A stretch of 64,000 nucleotides of DNA from a bacterium (GTDB lineage: Bacteria; SZUA-79; Acidulodesulfobacterales; Acidulodesulfobacteraceae): assembly GCA_021800805.1 (NCBI GenBank), contig JAJYYR010000001.1, positions 434,001-498,000 of the forward strand. The letters run 5' to 3'. The notes beneath the pieces are model-generated. The model was not told where the DNA came from, made no database searches, and saw only the letters and a list, made by a program, of their open reading frames with translations. This document shows positions 19,613-29,327 of this stretch, piece after piece. Numbering within the stretch: position 1 is the stretch's first letter; each line of letters opens with the position of its first letter. A program made the position numbers and the translations under genes.

Positions 19613-21258
19613 TAAAAAGAAATCTTTTTATATTTTTTAAAGCACTGCCGTTTATTTTATTTATACTTTTTACCCAAAAAAGGTTTGTGATTTTCGGAGC
19701 CAGGCGGACTTTGAGCGAAAAATACCACTCTAAGTCTGCTCGCCGGCTGACTCAAATAATCGCGGCATTAGGGCCGACTTTTATAAAATTGGCGCAGGTT
19801 ATTTCTACAAGAGCCGATTTTTTACCGGCGGCTTATTTAGAAGCCCTTTCCACATTGCAGGATGAAGTTCCTCCCGTTTCGTTTTCAAAAATTAAACCTA
19901 TCATTGAAAAAGATTTAGGCAAAAGCATAGACGGTATTTTCGAAAAATTTACCGAAGAACCTTTAGCCGCCGCCTCGGTCGCTCAAGTTTACAGAGCCGT
20001 TTATAAAGGCAAAGACGTTATCGTCAAGGCAATCAGACCCGACATCGAAAAAAACGTAGCCATAGATATAAGAACATTAAGAAGCGTTTTAAACCTGTTA
20101 AAATTTTTTTTCCCTCAGAATAAATCCATTCAATCTATCTTCGTAGTTTTAAGAGAGTTCAGCGTTACTATTTACGAGGAAATGGATTTAATACACGAAT
20201 CTAAAAATATAAAGGAATTTAGAAAGATTGCAAAAGAACTCGACTTTATCGTAATTCCTAAAATATATTCCGAATTGACCTCAAAAAATATTTTGGTTAT
20301 GGATTTTTATAAAGGAATTAAGATTACTAATTTTATACAAATAAAAGAAATGGGCTTAGACCCTAAAAAAATTATAGATAAACTTATAGAATTTTATATT
20401 TATCAGGCTTTAGTCAGCGGAATCGTTCATGCCGACCCTCATCCCGGGAATATTCTGGTAAGCGGGGGAGGGAAAATTATAATGCTTGATTTTGGGCTCG
20501 TTATTCATATATTGGAAGATACAAAGCAAAATCTTATTAAGGCCGTTCTTGCAGGCATAAAAGAGGATATCCCTGGAATAATAGACGCTTATTACGCCCT
20601 TGGAATAATTAACAAAGAGGTTTCCCGTCAGCTTTTGGAAAATATGGCGGGAAAATTATATAAGGTTTTAAGCCAGAAAGATATTTCAAGCAAAAAAATA
20701 CAGGTTATAATTACCGAAATTATGAAAAGTTTTTACGCATTTCCTTTTGAGCTTCCTCAGAACCTTGTATATATATTTAAAACGGCCGCGCTTCTGGAAG
20801 GTATAGGCACCGCATATAATCCATCTTACAACCTCGTTAAAGATATAATTCCGGTTGCAAAAAGATATATAAAACAGACAGAATTGGGAAAAGGCTTTTC
20901 CCCGATAAATTTAATAAAAAACGGGTTTAATCAGTTCAAAGAATTTATTAACGACACCAGAAGACTTATGCATGTGGCATATTCCGAAGATTTCAGGGTA
21001 AAAATTCACCCGACTAATATATCCGGGTTGGAAAATTTTTTAATACACGTCATAAAAAGGCTTATAGCCGCGGTAATAGGCGGTTTCATAGGAATAATAT
21101 CCGCCCTGATATTTATCGGGTACAAAAACGTCTATATGCTTATCGCCGGTCTTGCTATTTCCGCATTTACGGTATTTCTTTCGGTCGCATTTCCGATAAA
21201 AACGACTTACGGCTATTCGACGCTCCTTGACGTTTTTAGGCACAGAAACGACGGCTGA
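19609..21258 (+). CDS. ABC1/AarF/UbiB-family atypical kinase
   Basis: Member of the ABC1 atypical kinase family; bacterial UbiB is needed for quinone biosynthesis or lipid trafficking, possibly as an ATPase. The 549-residue protein has GPTFIKLAQVISTRADFLP (the KxGQ-type motif, here KLAQ), the Ala-rich nucleotide loop AAASVAQVYRA, the invariant lysine in VIVKAIRP, HADPHPGNILV and MLDFGLV. Two membrane helices close the C-terminus (about residues 485-535), as in UbiB. It starts with TTG overlapping the preceding stop (TTGA), so it is probably translationally coupled. No quinone genes are nearby, so I leave the symbol empty. Confidence 0.85.
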   Translation: MIKRNLFIFFKALPFILFILFTQKRFVIFGARRTLSEKYHSKSARRLTQIIAALGPTFIKLAQVISTRADFLPAAYLEALSTLQDEVPPVSFSKIKPIIEKDLGKSIDGIFEKFTEEPLAAASVAQVYRAVYKGKDVIVKAIRPDIEKNVAIDIRTLRSVLNLLKFFFPQNKSIQSIFVVLREFSVTIYEEMDLIHESKNIKEFRKIAKELDFIVIPKIYSELTSKNILVMDFYKGIKITNFIQIKEMGLDPKKIIDKLIEFYIYQALVSGIVHADPHPGNILVSGGGKIIMLDFGLVIHILEDTKQNLIKAVLAGIKEDIPGIIDAYYALGIINKEVSRQLLENMAGKLYKVLSQKDISSKKIQVIITEIMKSFYAFPFELPQNLVYIFKTAALLEGIGTAYNPSYNLVKDIIPVAKRYIKQTELGKGFSPINLIKNGFNQFKEFINDTRRLMHVAYSEDFRVKIHPTNISGLENFLIHVIKRLIAAVIGGFIGIISALIFIGYKNVYMLIAGLAISAFTVFLSVAFPIKTTYGYSTLLDVFRHRNDG

Positions 21259-21277
21259 TATATTTTTAATTTTATAT

Positions 21278-21283
21278 TATAAT
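21278..21283 (+). promoter_or_regulatory. Candidate -10 box of glmU
   Basis: TATAAT at 21278-21283 lies 14 bases before the glmU ATG, so the transcript leader would be only about 8 bases, with no Shine-Dalgarno sequence. The region is very A/T-rich, so chance occurrence is possible. Confidence 0.3.
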
Positions 21284-21297
21284 ATATAGTTATTAAT

Positions 21298-22803
21298 ATG
21301 AGAAAATCCAACAAAAAACCAACAAATATAGGAGCGGTTATCCTTGCGGGCGGTCTGGGAACGAGGATGAAATCCGAGAACCCGAAAGCCCTTTCAAGTT
21401 TATTGGAAAATCCGCTAATATTTTATACGATTAAATCGTTAATAGAAGCAAGAAAGGAATTTAACGCTCGGAGAGGAATAAATAAAAGCAAAATTTTATT
21501 GGATAAAATAGGCACGGTAATAGGACATAAAGGAGAACTTGTTAAAAATTACCTTTTAAAAGAAAAAAGATTTAAAAAGAAAGGATTGTCTTTAGATTTC
21601 TGCGTGCAGGATAAATATCTCGGCACCGGCGACGCCGTCAAAAAAGCTCTTGATATGTTTCCTAAAGGCGCCGAAGAAACCGACATAATAATTTTACCCT
21701 GCGATATGCCTTTGATAAAACCGGAAACTTTTGTAGAAACTATAAAATTTCATTTAGAAAACGGCAATGATTTGACGGTTTTGTCGGTGGAAGCCGAAAA
21801 TCCTTATTCTTACGGCAGAATTTTGCGGGATGAAAAAGAATGCCCAAAAAGAATAATAGAAGAAAAAGAACTTTGCGATTATCCGCCGGAAACCGCCTTA
21901 ATAAAGGAAATTAATTCAGGCGTTTATATAGTCAAGCTGAACCTGTTAAGAAAATTTATAAAAAATATTCAACCCGGCAATAGAAAAAAAGAATATTATT
22001 TTACCGATATAGTAAATATTTTTTATGAAGCAGGGTTAAAAACCGCCTGCTATAAATCGTGCGGCTGCGAAGAGTTTGCCGGAGTTAATTCTAAACTTGA
22101 CCTTTTTAATGCGCAAAAAATATTGCAGAAAAGATTAATTAAAGATTTAATGATAAACGGCGTAAATTTTATATCGGACGATAATGTTTATATAGGTTAT
22201 AACGTTAAAGTAGGCGAAGGTTCCGTTATATATCCCGGCGTTTTTATATCCGGTAAAACTTTAATATTTAAGGACGTCATAATTGAAAACGGATGCGTTA
22301 TTAAAGATTCTTCTATATTAAATAATGCAAAAATAAAAAGCTACAGCGTTATTGAAAACTCTATCGTAATGGATGACGTTCAGGTTGGACCTTTTGCAAG
22401 ATTAAGACCAGAAACCTTTTTAGCCGAAGGCAGCCGAATAGGCAATTTCGTCGAAGTTAAAAAATCTTTTATCGGCAGAAATACAAAAGCATCTCATTTA
22501 AGCTACATAGGCGACGCTATCATCGGAGACGGCGTTAATATAGGCGCAGGCGTTATAACGTGCAACTATGACGGAGAAAAGAAATATAAGACTATAATAG
22601 AAGACGGGTGTTTTATCGGTTCGGATTCACAGCTCGTCGCTCCCGTCAAGGTAGGAAAAAATTCGTACGTAGGGTCGGGAACTACCGTAACCAAAGACGT
22701 CCCGGAAGGCGCGCTGGCAATATCCAGAACGCCTCAACGGAATATCGAAGGTTGGGCGTTAAAAAAAATGAAAGTTAAAAAAGGGAACAAAGGAGATAAT
22801 TAA
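21298..22803 (+). CDS. glmU: Bifunctional GlcNAc-1-P uridyltransferase / GlcN-1-P acetyltransferase GlmU
   Basis: Makes UDP-N-acetylglucosamine for peptidoglycan and lipopolysaccharide. The N-terminal half is the uridyltransferase: LAGGLGTRMKSENPK at about residues 16-30, the UDP-sugar loop YLGTGDAV, and CDMPLIKP for the metal site. The C-terminal half is a left-handed beta-helix of hexapeptide repeats (GDGVNIGAGVITCNYDGEKK) with acetyltransferase residues. At 501 residues it is longer than the usual 450-460 because of basic insertions near residues 55-65 and 80-95. It is followed three bases later by glmS, the enzyme that starts the same pathway. Confidence 0.95.
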   Translation: MRKSNKKPTNIGAVILAGGLGTRMKSENPKALSSLLENPLIFYTIKSLIEARKEFNARRGINKSKILLDKIGTVIGHKGELVKNYLLKEKRFKKKGLSLDFCVQDKYLGTGDAVKKALDMFPKGAEETDIIILPCDMPLIKPETFVETIKFHLENGNDLTVLSVEAENPYSYGRILRDEKECPKRIIEEKELCDYPPETALIKEINSGVYIVKLNLLRKFIKNIQPGNRKKEYYFTDIVNIFYEAGLKTACYKSCGCEEFAGVNSKLDLFNAQKILQKRLIKDLMINGVNFISDDNVYIGYNVKVGEGSVIYPGVFISGKTLIFKDVIIENGCVIKDSSILNNAKIKSYSVIENSIVMDDVQVGPFARLRPETFLAEGSRIGNFVEVKKSFIGRNTKASHLSYIGDAIIGDGVNIGAGVITCNYDGEKKYKTIIEDGCFIGSDSQLVAPVKVGKNSYVGSGTTVTKDVPEGALAISRTPQRNIEGWALKKMKVKKGNKGDN

Positions 22804-22805
22804 TA

Positions 22806-24740
22806 ATGTGCGGTATTTTTGGATATTCGGAGGGATTTTCCGGCGGTTCAAGCAAAAAAAGCTCAGTCGATATAGTTTTAAACGGACTGAAAAGCCTTGA
22901 ATACAGAGGATACGATTCTTCCGGCATCGCTTATTACGACGAAAGCGAAAAGAAGATAAAATCTATTAAAAAATCAGGAAAACTTGTTAATCTCTCGAAC
23001 GAATTCAGCTGTATCAATCCGGTAAAATCTAATATCGCCATTGGACACATCAGGTGGGCTACGCACGGAAAGCCTACGGACGACAACGCCCATCCTCATT
23101 CAGACTGTTCCGGCAATATCGCTATAGTACATAATGGAATAATAGAAAATTACGTCTTTTTAAAAAACAGGCTCATAAAGAAAGGGCATAAATTTATTAC
23201 CCCTACCGATTCGGAAGTTATCGCTCATTTAATCGAAGATAATATTAGCGGGGGCAAATCTTTCTTTGAAGCAGTAAAGATTGCGGCAAAGGAACTTTCC
23301 GGCGCTTTTGCATTTCTAGCGTTATATGCTCCCGAAAAAAGCGTTGCCGCGGTAAAATACGGGCCTCCCTTGGTTGCGGTTCATAAAGGCGGCGAAATTT
23401 ATTTTGCAAGCGATGTTTCTCCCCTAATAGAATATTCCGACGAGGTGATATATTTAAAAAATTCCGAAATAGCTTATTTCCGCAATGGAACGTTGGAATT
23501 GACCAATTTTAAAGGTAAAAAAGTCGCTCAAACCGTTACAAAAATAGACTGGGATGCGTCAAAGTCCGTAAAAACCGGATTTTCCCATTTTATGCAAAAG
23601 GAAATATTTGAACAGCCGTCCTGTCTTTTGGACTCGTTTTCATCAAGGATAATGCCTGTAAACGGCGGCAATACAAACGGCAATAAAACTTCGCTTGCAA
23701 TTGTCGGCGCGGACGATTCTTTTTCGGAGTTTAAAATTTTACTCGAAGATTTAAAACTTACAAAAAAAGATATAGAAAAAGCGTCCCGAATAGTTATTAC
23801 CGCCTGCGGTTCTTCTTATTACGCGGGTCTTGCCGTTAAATATATGACTGAAACGATTTGCGGTATGCCGGTAATAGTCGAATACGGTTCGGAATTCAGG
23901 TACGAAAACTTTCCCATAGCAAAAGACGATATATTTATAGGTATTTCGCAGTCGGGGGAAACCGCCGACACTAACAGCGCGCTTGAACTTGCAAAAGCCG
24001 AAAATGCAGGCATACTTTCAATTACCAATGTCCCCGGTTCTCAAATAACGACTATGTCTAATAAAGGCGTCATATACACGCATGCCGGTCCCGAAATAGG
24101 CGTGGCTTCCACAAAGGCGTTTACTACACAGATTATGTGCGGTCTACTTCTTGCTTTATATATCAGGGAAATTAAAGGTTTCGTTCCTAAGGCAAAAGGA
24201 GCCGACGGACGAAAAATTTTTAAAGACATAATAGAACTGCCTAAAAAAGTCGAGCAGATCCTATTTATGGACGAAATGATTAAAGAAATTGCAAAAAAAT
24301 ATTATAAAAACTCTGATTTTTTATACCTAGGAAGAGGAATATTATATCCTATAGCCCTTGAAGGAGCTTTAAAATTAAAAGAAATTTCGTATATCCATGC
24401 CGAAGGTTATCCAGCCGGAGAAATGAAGCACGGTCCTATTGCTCTCGTTGACGAAAATATGCCGGTATTGTTTCTTTTGTCGAATAATACTCTTGCGCCG
24501 AAAACAATATCGAACATAGAAGAAATAAAGGCAAGAGGCGGCAGGATCATTACCGTTTCCGACTATGAGCCTGAAATAGACGGCATTTCGGATTTAATAA
24601 AAATACCCGAAACGTCCGAAGTTATAAGCCCTATACTTTATACTATCCCTCTTCAGCTTCTGGCTTATCACATAGCGGCGCTAAAAGGCACGGATATAGA
24701 CCAGCCCCGCAATCTTGCAAAAAGCGTAACGGTAGAGTAA
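22806..24740 (+). CDS. glmS: Glutamine-fructose-6-phosphate aminotransferase GlmS
   Basis: Forms glucosamine-6-phosphate from fructose-6-phosphate and glutamine, the first step toward UDP-GlcNAc. The start Met is followed by the catalytic cysteine (MCGIFGY). The glutaminase domain shows GHIRWATHGKPTDDNAHPH; two SIS isomerase domains follow (ACGSSYYAGLAVKY; GRGILYPIALEGALKLKEI), and the C-terminus ends DQPRNLAKSVTVE as in the family. At 644 residues it carries about 35 extra residues, mainly near residues 12-18 and 280-300 (NGGNTNGNK). GGAGATAA precedes the start. No glmS ribozyme can fit in the three-base gap to glmU. Confidence 0.96.
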   Translation: MCGIFGYSEGFSGGSSKKSSVDIVLNGLKSLEYRGYDSSGIAYYDESEKKIKSIKKSGKLVNLSNEFSCINPVKSNIAIGHIRWATHGKPTDDNAHPHSDCSGNIAIVHNGIIENYVFLKNRLIKKGHKFITPTDSEVIAHLIEDNISGGKSFFEAVKIAAKELSGAFAFLALYAPEKSVAAVKYGPPLVAVHKGGEIYFASDVSPLIEYSDEVIYLKNSEIAYFRNGTLELTNFKGKKVAQTVTKIDWDASKSVKTGFSHFMQKEIFEQPSCLLDSFSSRIMPVNGGNTNGNKTSLAIVGADDSFSEFKILLEDLKLTKKDIEKASRIVITACGSSYYAGLAVKYMTETICGMPVIVEYGSEFRYENFPIAKDDIFIGISQSGETADTNSALELAKAENAGILSITNVPGSQITTMSNKGVIYTHAGPEIGVASTKAFTTQIMCGLLLALYIREIKGFVPKAKGADGRKIFKDIIELPKKVEQILFMDEMIKEIAKKYYKNSDFLYLGRGILYPIALEGALKLKEISYIHAEGYPAGEMKHGPIALVDENMPVLFLLSNNTLAPKTISNIEEIKARGGRIITVSDYEPEIDGISDLIKIPETSEVISPILYTIPLQLLAYHIAALKGTDIDQPRNLAKSVTVE

Positions 24741-24791
24741 AATAGCTATAATTCATTATATTAAAGTTAAATTTCTTGTGAAAATAAAATT

Positions 24792-26972
24792 TTGGAAAAT
24801 TCCCGGAAGCTAAAAAAGATTAATTCTAACAACGATGCCGAATATCTTAAAGGTTTAAACGAAGAACAGCTCAAAGCCGTTCTTCATGAAGACGGTCCTT
24901 TATTAATACTTGCCGGAGCGGGTTCGGGCAAGACGAGGGTTATAACCTTGCGCGCCGTTCACCTTATTAAAACGGGCAAAGCAAGACCGTATAATATTCT
25001 CGGCGTTACGTTTACCAACAAAGCGGCGCGGGAAATGAAGGAAAGAATAAAAAGAGCGCTGGATAACTTAAACCGATTAGACGGAGATACTTCCGATTTC
25101 GGCTACGAAAGCGGATATGGACTGCCGGAATTTTCTACCTTTCATTCTTTCTGCCTTAAACTTTTGCGCAGACATGCCGACTTAATAGGCTACGAGAGGT
25201 CTTTCGTAGTTTTCGACGATGACGATTCTTCAAAAATAGTTACAAAAGTTATTAAATCCCTTAACCTGAACGAAAAAATCATTACCCCTTCCAAGGCAAA
25301 ATATTTTATCGAAAAGAATAAAAATTCTGCCATAAATGCCGACGAATCCTTTGGAACGGTAAAGGCATGGGAGAAAGATTACGCCGTCATATATTTAGAA
25401 TATTCAAAAAGACTTAAAGAAAGTAACGCAATGGATTTTAACGACCTTTTATTTAACGCCGTCAAGCTTTTTCAAAACAATCCGCCGGTTCTTGAAAAAT
25501 ATTCAAATCAATATAAATATATTATGGTGGACGAATTTCAGGATACCAACTATATTCAGGATAAATTAATTAAAATTCTTGCGGAAAAGCACAAAAATAT
25601 ATGCGTGGTAGGAGACGACGATCAGTCTATTTACAGTTTCAGAGGCGCCACGATAGACAACATTTTAAGTTTCGAAAAAACTTATCATGGTTGCACCGTA
25701 ATAAAATTAGAGAGAAATTACCGTTCAACTAAAAATATTCTTAATGCCGCTTCCGCTCTTGTCAGAGGCAATAAGATGAGGAAGGATAAAACGCTTAAAA
25801 CCGATAAAAAAAGCGGGGGGAGTCAAATAACCGTTTATCAGGCAAACAACGATTTTTCGGAAAGCTATTATATAGCCAAAGAAATAAGGCGGCTTATCAG
25901 GGAAGACGGATATTCCAATAAAGACATAGCGATACTTTACAGGGCAAATTCACAGTCGAGGGTCATAGAAGACAGACTGATAAAGGAAAGCATTAGATAC
26001 AACATATACGGCGGGTTAAAATTTTATCAGAGGAAAGAAATCAAGGACATTCTGTCTTTTTTAAGATTTGCAGTGAATCCTAAAGATGCAGTGAGCTTTG
26101 AAAGAAGTATTCAGTGCGTTCCTACCGGTGCGGGCGAAAAGACTATAAAAACTATGCAGGATATAGCTTTTAATAACGGCGTGGATATTTTAACGGCTTT
26201 GCAAAACGGATTGTTTTCTTCTATCAGGGGGCTTAAAGACACGGAAAAACAGATACCTGCTTTAAATTTCGACGTTTCGGGTTATTCAAATCTTACCGCA
26301 GCATCAATAAACCCAAATGTTTCGGGAATTGCAAATTATTTTGCCCTTATATATAAAATTAAATCGGAAATGGAAAATGCGATATATAACGAACAAAAAG
26401 AGGCGAAAACCGGCGATAGTTCTAGCTATAACGGTTCCGGCAATAAATTATCCGACATAATAAATTTCGCATATAAGTTTTCCGGCTACGAAGCCATGCT
26501 TAAAGCCGGGGTATCGAAAGCCGTAGAGTTGGACGCGAACAGAATGGATAACATAGAAGAATTAATTAATGCATCTAATGATTTTGAAGATATTACCGAA
26601 TTTTTAGACCAGAGCGCAATTAACGATACTAAGGAAGAACCGGATGCGTCGGCAGACGGCTCCGATATAACGAAGGTATCGCTTATGACTCTTCACAGCG
26701 CAAAGGGTCTTGAGTTTCCGGTCGTGTTTATAGCGGGGCTGGAGGAGCATCTGTTTCCGCATATAAGGTCTTTGGACAACGAATTATCCATAGAAGAAGA
26801 AAGAAGACTTTGCTACGTCGGCATAACGAGGGCAAAAGAAAAACTTTATCTTACATGGTCTAAAAGAAGAAGATCGGGTAAGGAATATAAATATAATATG
26901 CCTTCGAGGTTTTTAAAGGAAATACCGGAAGAGCTGATTGAAGAGATTATCGATACTTACGAATATTATTAA
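24792..26972 (+). CDS. ATP-dependent DNA helicase UvrD/PcrA
   Basis: Superfamily 1A 3'-5' helicase for nucleotide excision and mismatch repair and for removal of stalled polymerases or recombinase. The 726-residue protein shows all motifs in order: Walker A GAGSGKT (K47), TFTNKAAREMKERI, VDEFQDTN, GDDDQSIYSFRGA, LERNYRST, TLHSAKGLEFPVVF and YVGITRAKE. The UvrD/PcrA C-terminal tail is short. The reading frame opens with TTG at 24792 and lacks a good ribosome binding site; no in-frame ATG lies before the conserved N-terminus (LKGLNEEQLKAV), so TTG is the best guess. Confidence 0.93.
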   Translation: MENSRKLKKINSNNDAEYLKGLNEEQLKAVLHEDGPLLILAGAGSGKTRVITLRAVHLIKTGKARPYNILGVTFTNKAAREMKERIKRALDNLNRLDGDTSDFGYESGYGLPEFSTFHSFCLKLLRRHADLIGYERSFVVFDDDDSSKIVTKVIKSLNLNEKIITPSKAKYFIEKNKNSAINADESFGTVKAWEKDYAVIYLEYSKRLKESNAMDFNDLLFNAVKLFQNNPPVLEKYSNQYKYIMVDEFQDTNYIQDKLIKILAEKHKNICVVGDDDQSIYSFRGATIDNILSFEKTYHGCTVIKLERNYRSTKNILNAASALVRGNKMRKDKTLKTDKKSGGSQITVYQANNDFSESYYIAKEIRRLIREDGYSNKDIAILYRANSQSRVIEDRLIKESIRYNIYGGLKFYQRKEIKDILSFLRFAVNPKDAVSFERSIQCVPTGAGEKTIKTMQDIAFNNGVDILTALQNGLFSSIRGLKDTEKQIPALNFDVSGYSNLTAASINPNVSGIANYFALIYKIKSEMENAIYNEQKEAKTGDSSSYNGSGNKLSDIINFAYKFSGYEAMLKAGVSKAVELDANRMDNIEELINASNDFEDITEFLDQSAINDTKEEPDASADGSDITKVSLMTLHSAKGLEFPVVFIAGLEEHLFPHIRSLDNELSIEEERRLCYVGITRAKEKLYLTWSKRRRSGKEYKYNMPSRFLKEIPEELIEEIIDTYEYY

Positions 26973-26985
26973 ACCGGAGTTAAAT

Positions 26986-27369
26986 ATGGAAACGGATAAC
27001 GATAAAAAAGAAAATCAAAAAGAAAATTTAATCGATATAAACCACGTAATGAAACTTGCAAAGCTGGATTTAAGCGAAAAAGACCTTACGCATTTCGGCG
27101 CGGAACTTAACAAAATATTGGAATATATTAATATGATAGGAGAGGCGGACGTTTCGCCCTTAGAAAGCATAGAAGGAGAGCTGGAATACGATAGGTTGGT
27201 TGGATTTGAAGATTTAAACGAAAAATTTTATAAAGACTGCCGCATCGACGAATGTAAAACCGACGAAAGTTACGATTTCGACATAGTAAAAAGCGACGCG
27301 CCGAGTTTTGAAACCCAAAACGCCGGTTCTGAAGCCGGTTTTTTCGTTGTCCCGCAGATTATAGAATAA
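26986..27369 (+). CDS. gatC: Aspartyl/glutamyl-tRNA amidotransferase subunit C
   Basis: Small subunit of the GatCAB complex, which converts Glu-tRNA(Gln) or Asp-tRNA(Asn) to the amide form. The family pattern is clear: VMKLAKLDLSEKDLTHFGAE, the helix ELNKILEYINMIGE and the end FFVVPQIIE. At 127 residues it is longer than the usual ~95, due to an acidic linker between residues 65 and 105. The ATG at 26986 is preferred over an upstream in-frame codon because GGAG lies at 26976-26979. It is followed by gatA after 43 bases; gatB is separated by about 3 kb of toxin-antitoxin genes. Confidence 0.93.
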   Translation: METDNDKKENQKENLIDINHVMKLAKLDLSEKDLTHFGAELNKILEYINMIGEADVSPLESIEGELEYDRLVGFEDLNEKFYKDCRIDECKTDESYDFDIVKSDAPSFETQNAGSEAGFFVVPQIIE

Positions 27370-27412
27370 ATTTAATTTTTTTAAATAAAATAACGGAGTA
27401 ATAAAGAAAATT

Positions 27413-28936
27413 ATGGACGGTTTATATAAACTAACCATCGGGGAACTTTCCGATTTGCTGTCTAAAAGAGAAATAAAAAGCGTCGATATTCTAAATTCGT
27501 ATATTAAAAGAATCGAAGAATTAGACCCTAAAATTTCGGCATATCTTTATACCGATTTCGACGAAGCTTTAAAAAATGCCGAGGCTGCCGATAAAATAAT
27601 CGGTTCGGGCGGAAACGGAAACGGCGTCCCCCCTCTTACGGGAATCCCTCTCTCCATAAAAGATATTTTTTTGATAAAAGGCAAAAAAACTACCTGCGCA
27701 TCAAAAATATTAGATAATTTTATAAGTCCCTACGATTCTACGGTCGTAAAACGGCTTAAGGAAAATAATTACGTTTTCCTCGGAAAGGTAAATTTAGACG
27801 AATTTGCGATGGGTTCTTCTACGGAAAACTCGGCTTATCATACTACTAAAAATCCTTACGATTTAAACAGGGTCCCGGGCGGTTCGAGCGGAGGCTCCGC
27901 CGCGGCTGTCGCCGCCGACCTATGCGCCGGTTCTTTCGGGACGGATACCGGAGGTTCGGTAAGACAGCCTGCCGCACTCTGCGGCATAGTAGGATTAAAA
28001 CCCACCTACGGCTTAATTTCCAGATACGGCATAATAGCTTTCAGTTCTTCTTTAGATCAGGCGGGCGTTCTTTCAAAAAACGTAACGGATGCCGCAATTA
28101 TGCTTGGCGCGGTTACCGGGTTCGACGAAAAAGACCAGACGACCAGAAGATTTAAGGTAAAAGACTATGCAGGAATAGTTAAAAAGGCGGACAAATCGTT
28201 AATTAAAGGGTTAAGGGTCGGGCTTCCGGTCGAATTTTTCTCCGAAGGTTTAGACCCGGAAATTAACGCCAAAATAGCGGATATAAAAAATTTATTAAAA
28301 GATATGGGCGCGGTTATAACCGACGTTTCGCTTCCGAATACTAAATATTCCGTAGCCGCCTATTATATAATAGCCACGAGCGAGGCAAGCTCCAACCTCG
28401 AAAGATACGACGGAATCAGGTTCGGTTACAGGCATAAGGAAGAAAACGGGATTCAAAGTTTGGACGCCCTTTACAGAAAATCGAGGGAAACCGGATTTGG
28501 AAACGAGGTTAAAAGACGCATAATTCTCGGCACTTTTGCGCTTTCGGCGGGTTATTACGACGCTTACTACAAAAAAGCGTCGCTCGTGAGAAAACTGATT
28601 ATTAAAGATTATAAAGACGCTTTTGCTAAAGTGGATGTTATAATCGGTCCGACTTCGCCAACACCCGCGTTTTTAATAGGCGAAAAAACCGGAGACCCAT
28701 TAAGTATGTATTTATCCGATATTTATACTATTTCCGTTAATCTTGCCTATCTGCCCGGTTTAAGCATGCCCGTCGGCGTTATGAAAAACCCGACTAAAGA
28801 CGGCGGAGTTCTTCCCGTAGGACTTCAGGCTATCGCTCCATGGGCGGCGGAAGACAGGCTGTTGTCGTTTGCCAAAGCGATAGAAGACGAGGTGAAGTTC
28901 AGGGAAAATGCGGGATTTAGGAAACTGGACATATAA
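27413..28936 (+). CDS. gatA: Glutamyl-tRNA(Gln) amidotransferase subunit A
   Basis: Amidase subunit that releases ammonia from glutamine for tRNA transamidation. The Ser-cisSer-Lys triad is visible: K83 in PLSIKDIF, S158 in PGGSSGGS and S182 in TDTGGSVRQPAA. The 507-residue length is normal once a Gly/Asn-rich loop near residues 64-72 is allowed for. ACGGAG about 16 bases upstream may be the ribosome binding site. Its last 20 bases overlap the convergent remnant of a hicA toxin gene. Confidence 0.96.
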   Translation: MDGLYKLTIGELSDLLSKREIKSVDILNSYIKRIEELDPKISAYLYTDFDEALKNAEAADKIIGSGGNGNGVPPLTGIPLSIKDIFLIKGKKTTCASKILDNFISPYDSTVVKRLKENNYVFLGKVNLDEFAMGSSTENSAYHTTKNPYDLNRVPGGSSGGSAAAVAADLCAGSFGTDTGGSVRQPAALCGIVGLKPTYGLISRYGIIAFSSSLDQAGVLSKNVTDAAIMLGAVTGFDEKDQTTRRFKVKDYAGIVKKADKSLIKGLRVGLPVEFFSEGLDPEINAKIADIKNLLKDMGAVITDVSLPNTKYSVAAYYIIATSEASSNLERYDGIRFGYRHKEENGIQSLDALYRKSRETGFGNEVKRRIILGTFALSAGYYDAYYKKASLVRKLIIKDYKDAFAKVDVIIGPTSPTPAFLIGEKTGDPLSMYLSDIYTISVNLAYLPGLSMPVGVMKNPTKDGGVLPVGLQAIAPWAAEDRLLSFAKAIEDEVKFRENAGFRKLDI

Positions 28937-29084
28937 GAGGTATAAGGGGCGGAGCTATACCGATAAGATTATTTAATTCTTCTTTTTCGAACTCTTCGAA
29001 ACTTTTCCCGTATTTTTTATAGCCGTATTTCGACAATAATTTTGCTAAATCCCTGCCGGAGATATTACGGGGAATTTTAGGCAT
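28917..29084 (-). pseudogene. hicA: Truncated HicA-family toxin remnant
   Basis: A 55-codon frame that starts at 29084 and overlaps the end of the upstream hicB-like gene by eight bases. Its first ~24 residues (MPKIPRNISGRDLAKLL and SKYGYK) match the start of HicA mRNA interferases. The family then continues with a conserved GSH motif holding the catalytic histidine and further strands of the dsRBD-like fold; here it switches to an unrelated Glu-rich tail (FEEFEKEELNNLIG) and stops inside gatA. The octamer AAATACGG occurs twice around the switch point (29008-29015 and 29023-29030 on the opposite strand), which could mark a deletion junction. Probably inactive. Confidence 0.6.
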
Positions 29085-29289
29085 ACGCGAAAACTTCTTC
29101 TTTTACCTGATGGAGCCTTACGACAGGGGGAATATCGGATTTGTTCTCGAAATGGCATTCCAGGGCGTTTTTAATATTATTGCGCAACTCTTCCATAGTT
29201 TCGCCTTCCGTAAAAATAGAATAGCCTAACGCCCTTGCGGTATAGCCGGATTCTATGTCTTCTTCTATTTTAAATATTATCTCGTTCAT
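29077..29289 (-). CDS. hicB: HicB-family antitoxin
   Basis: A 70-residue protein of the short HicB type: a compact ribonuclease-H-like fold with IIFKIEEDIESGYTARALGYSIFTEG followed by the helix GETMEELRNNIKNALECHF. HicB antitoxins bind and neutralise HicA toxins. The gene order hicB then hicA, with overlapping ends, is the usual one for this subfamily, but here the toxin is truncated, so this antitoxin may be an orphan. It lies on the minus strand just after gatA. The ribosome binding site is weak (AAAGAA). Confidence 0.75.
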   Translation of the reverse strand: MNEIIFKIEEDIESGYTARALGYSIFTEGETMEELRNNIKNALECHFENKSDIPPVVRLHQVKEEVFAYA

Positions 29290-29327
29290 TTCTTTATTTT
29301 ACTATCTGGATTATATATAAGTCAACA

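Noticed and set aside
22804..22805. glmS ribozyme upstream of glmS
   Set aside because: glmU ends three bases before glmS, so there is no leader to hold the ribozyme, and none is seen inside the end of glmU.
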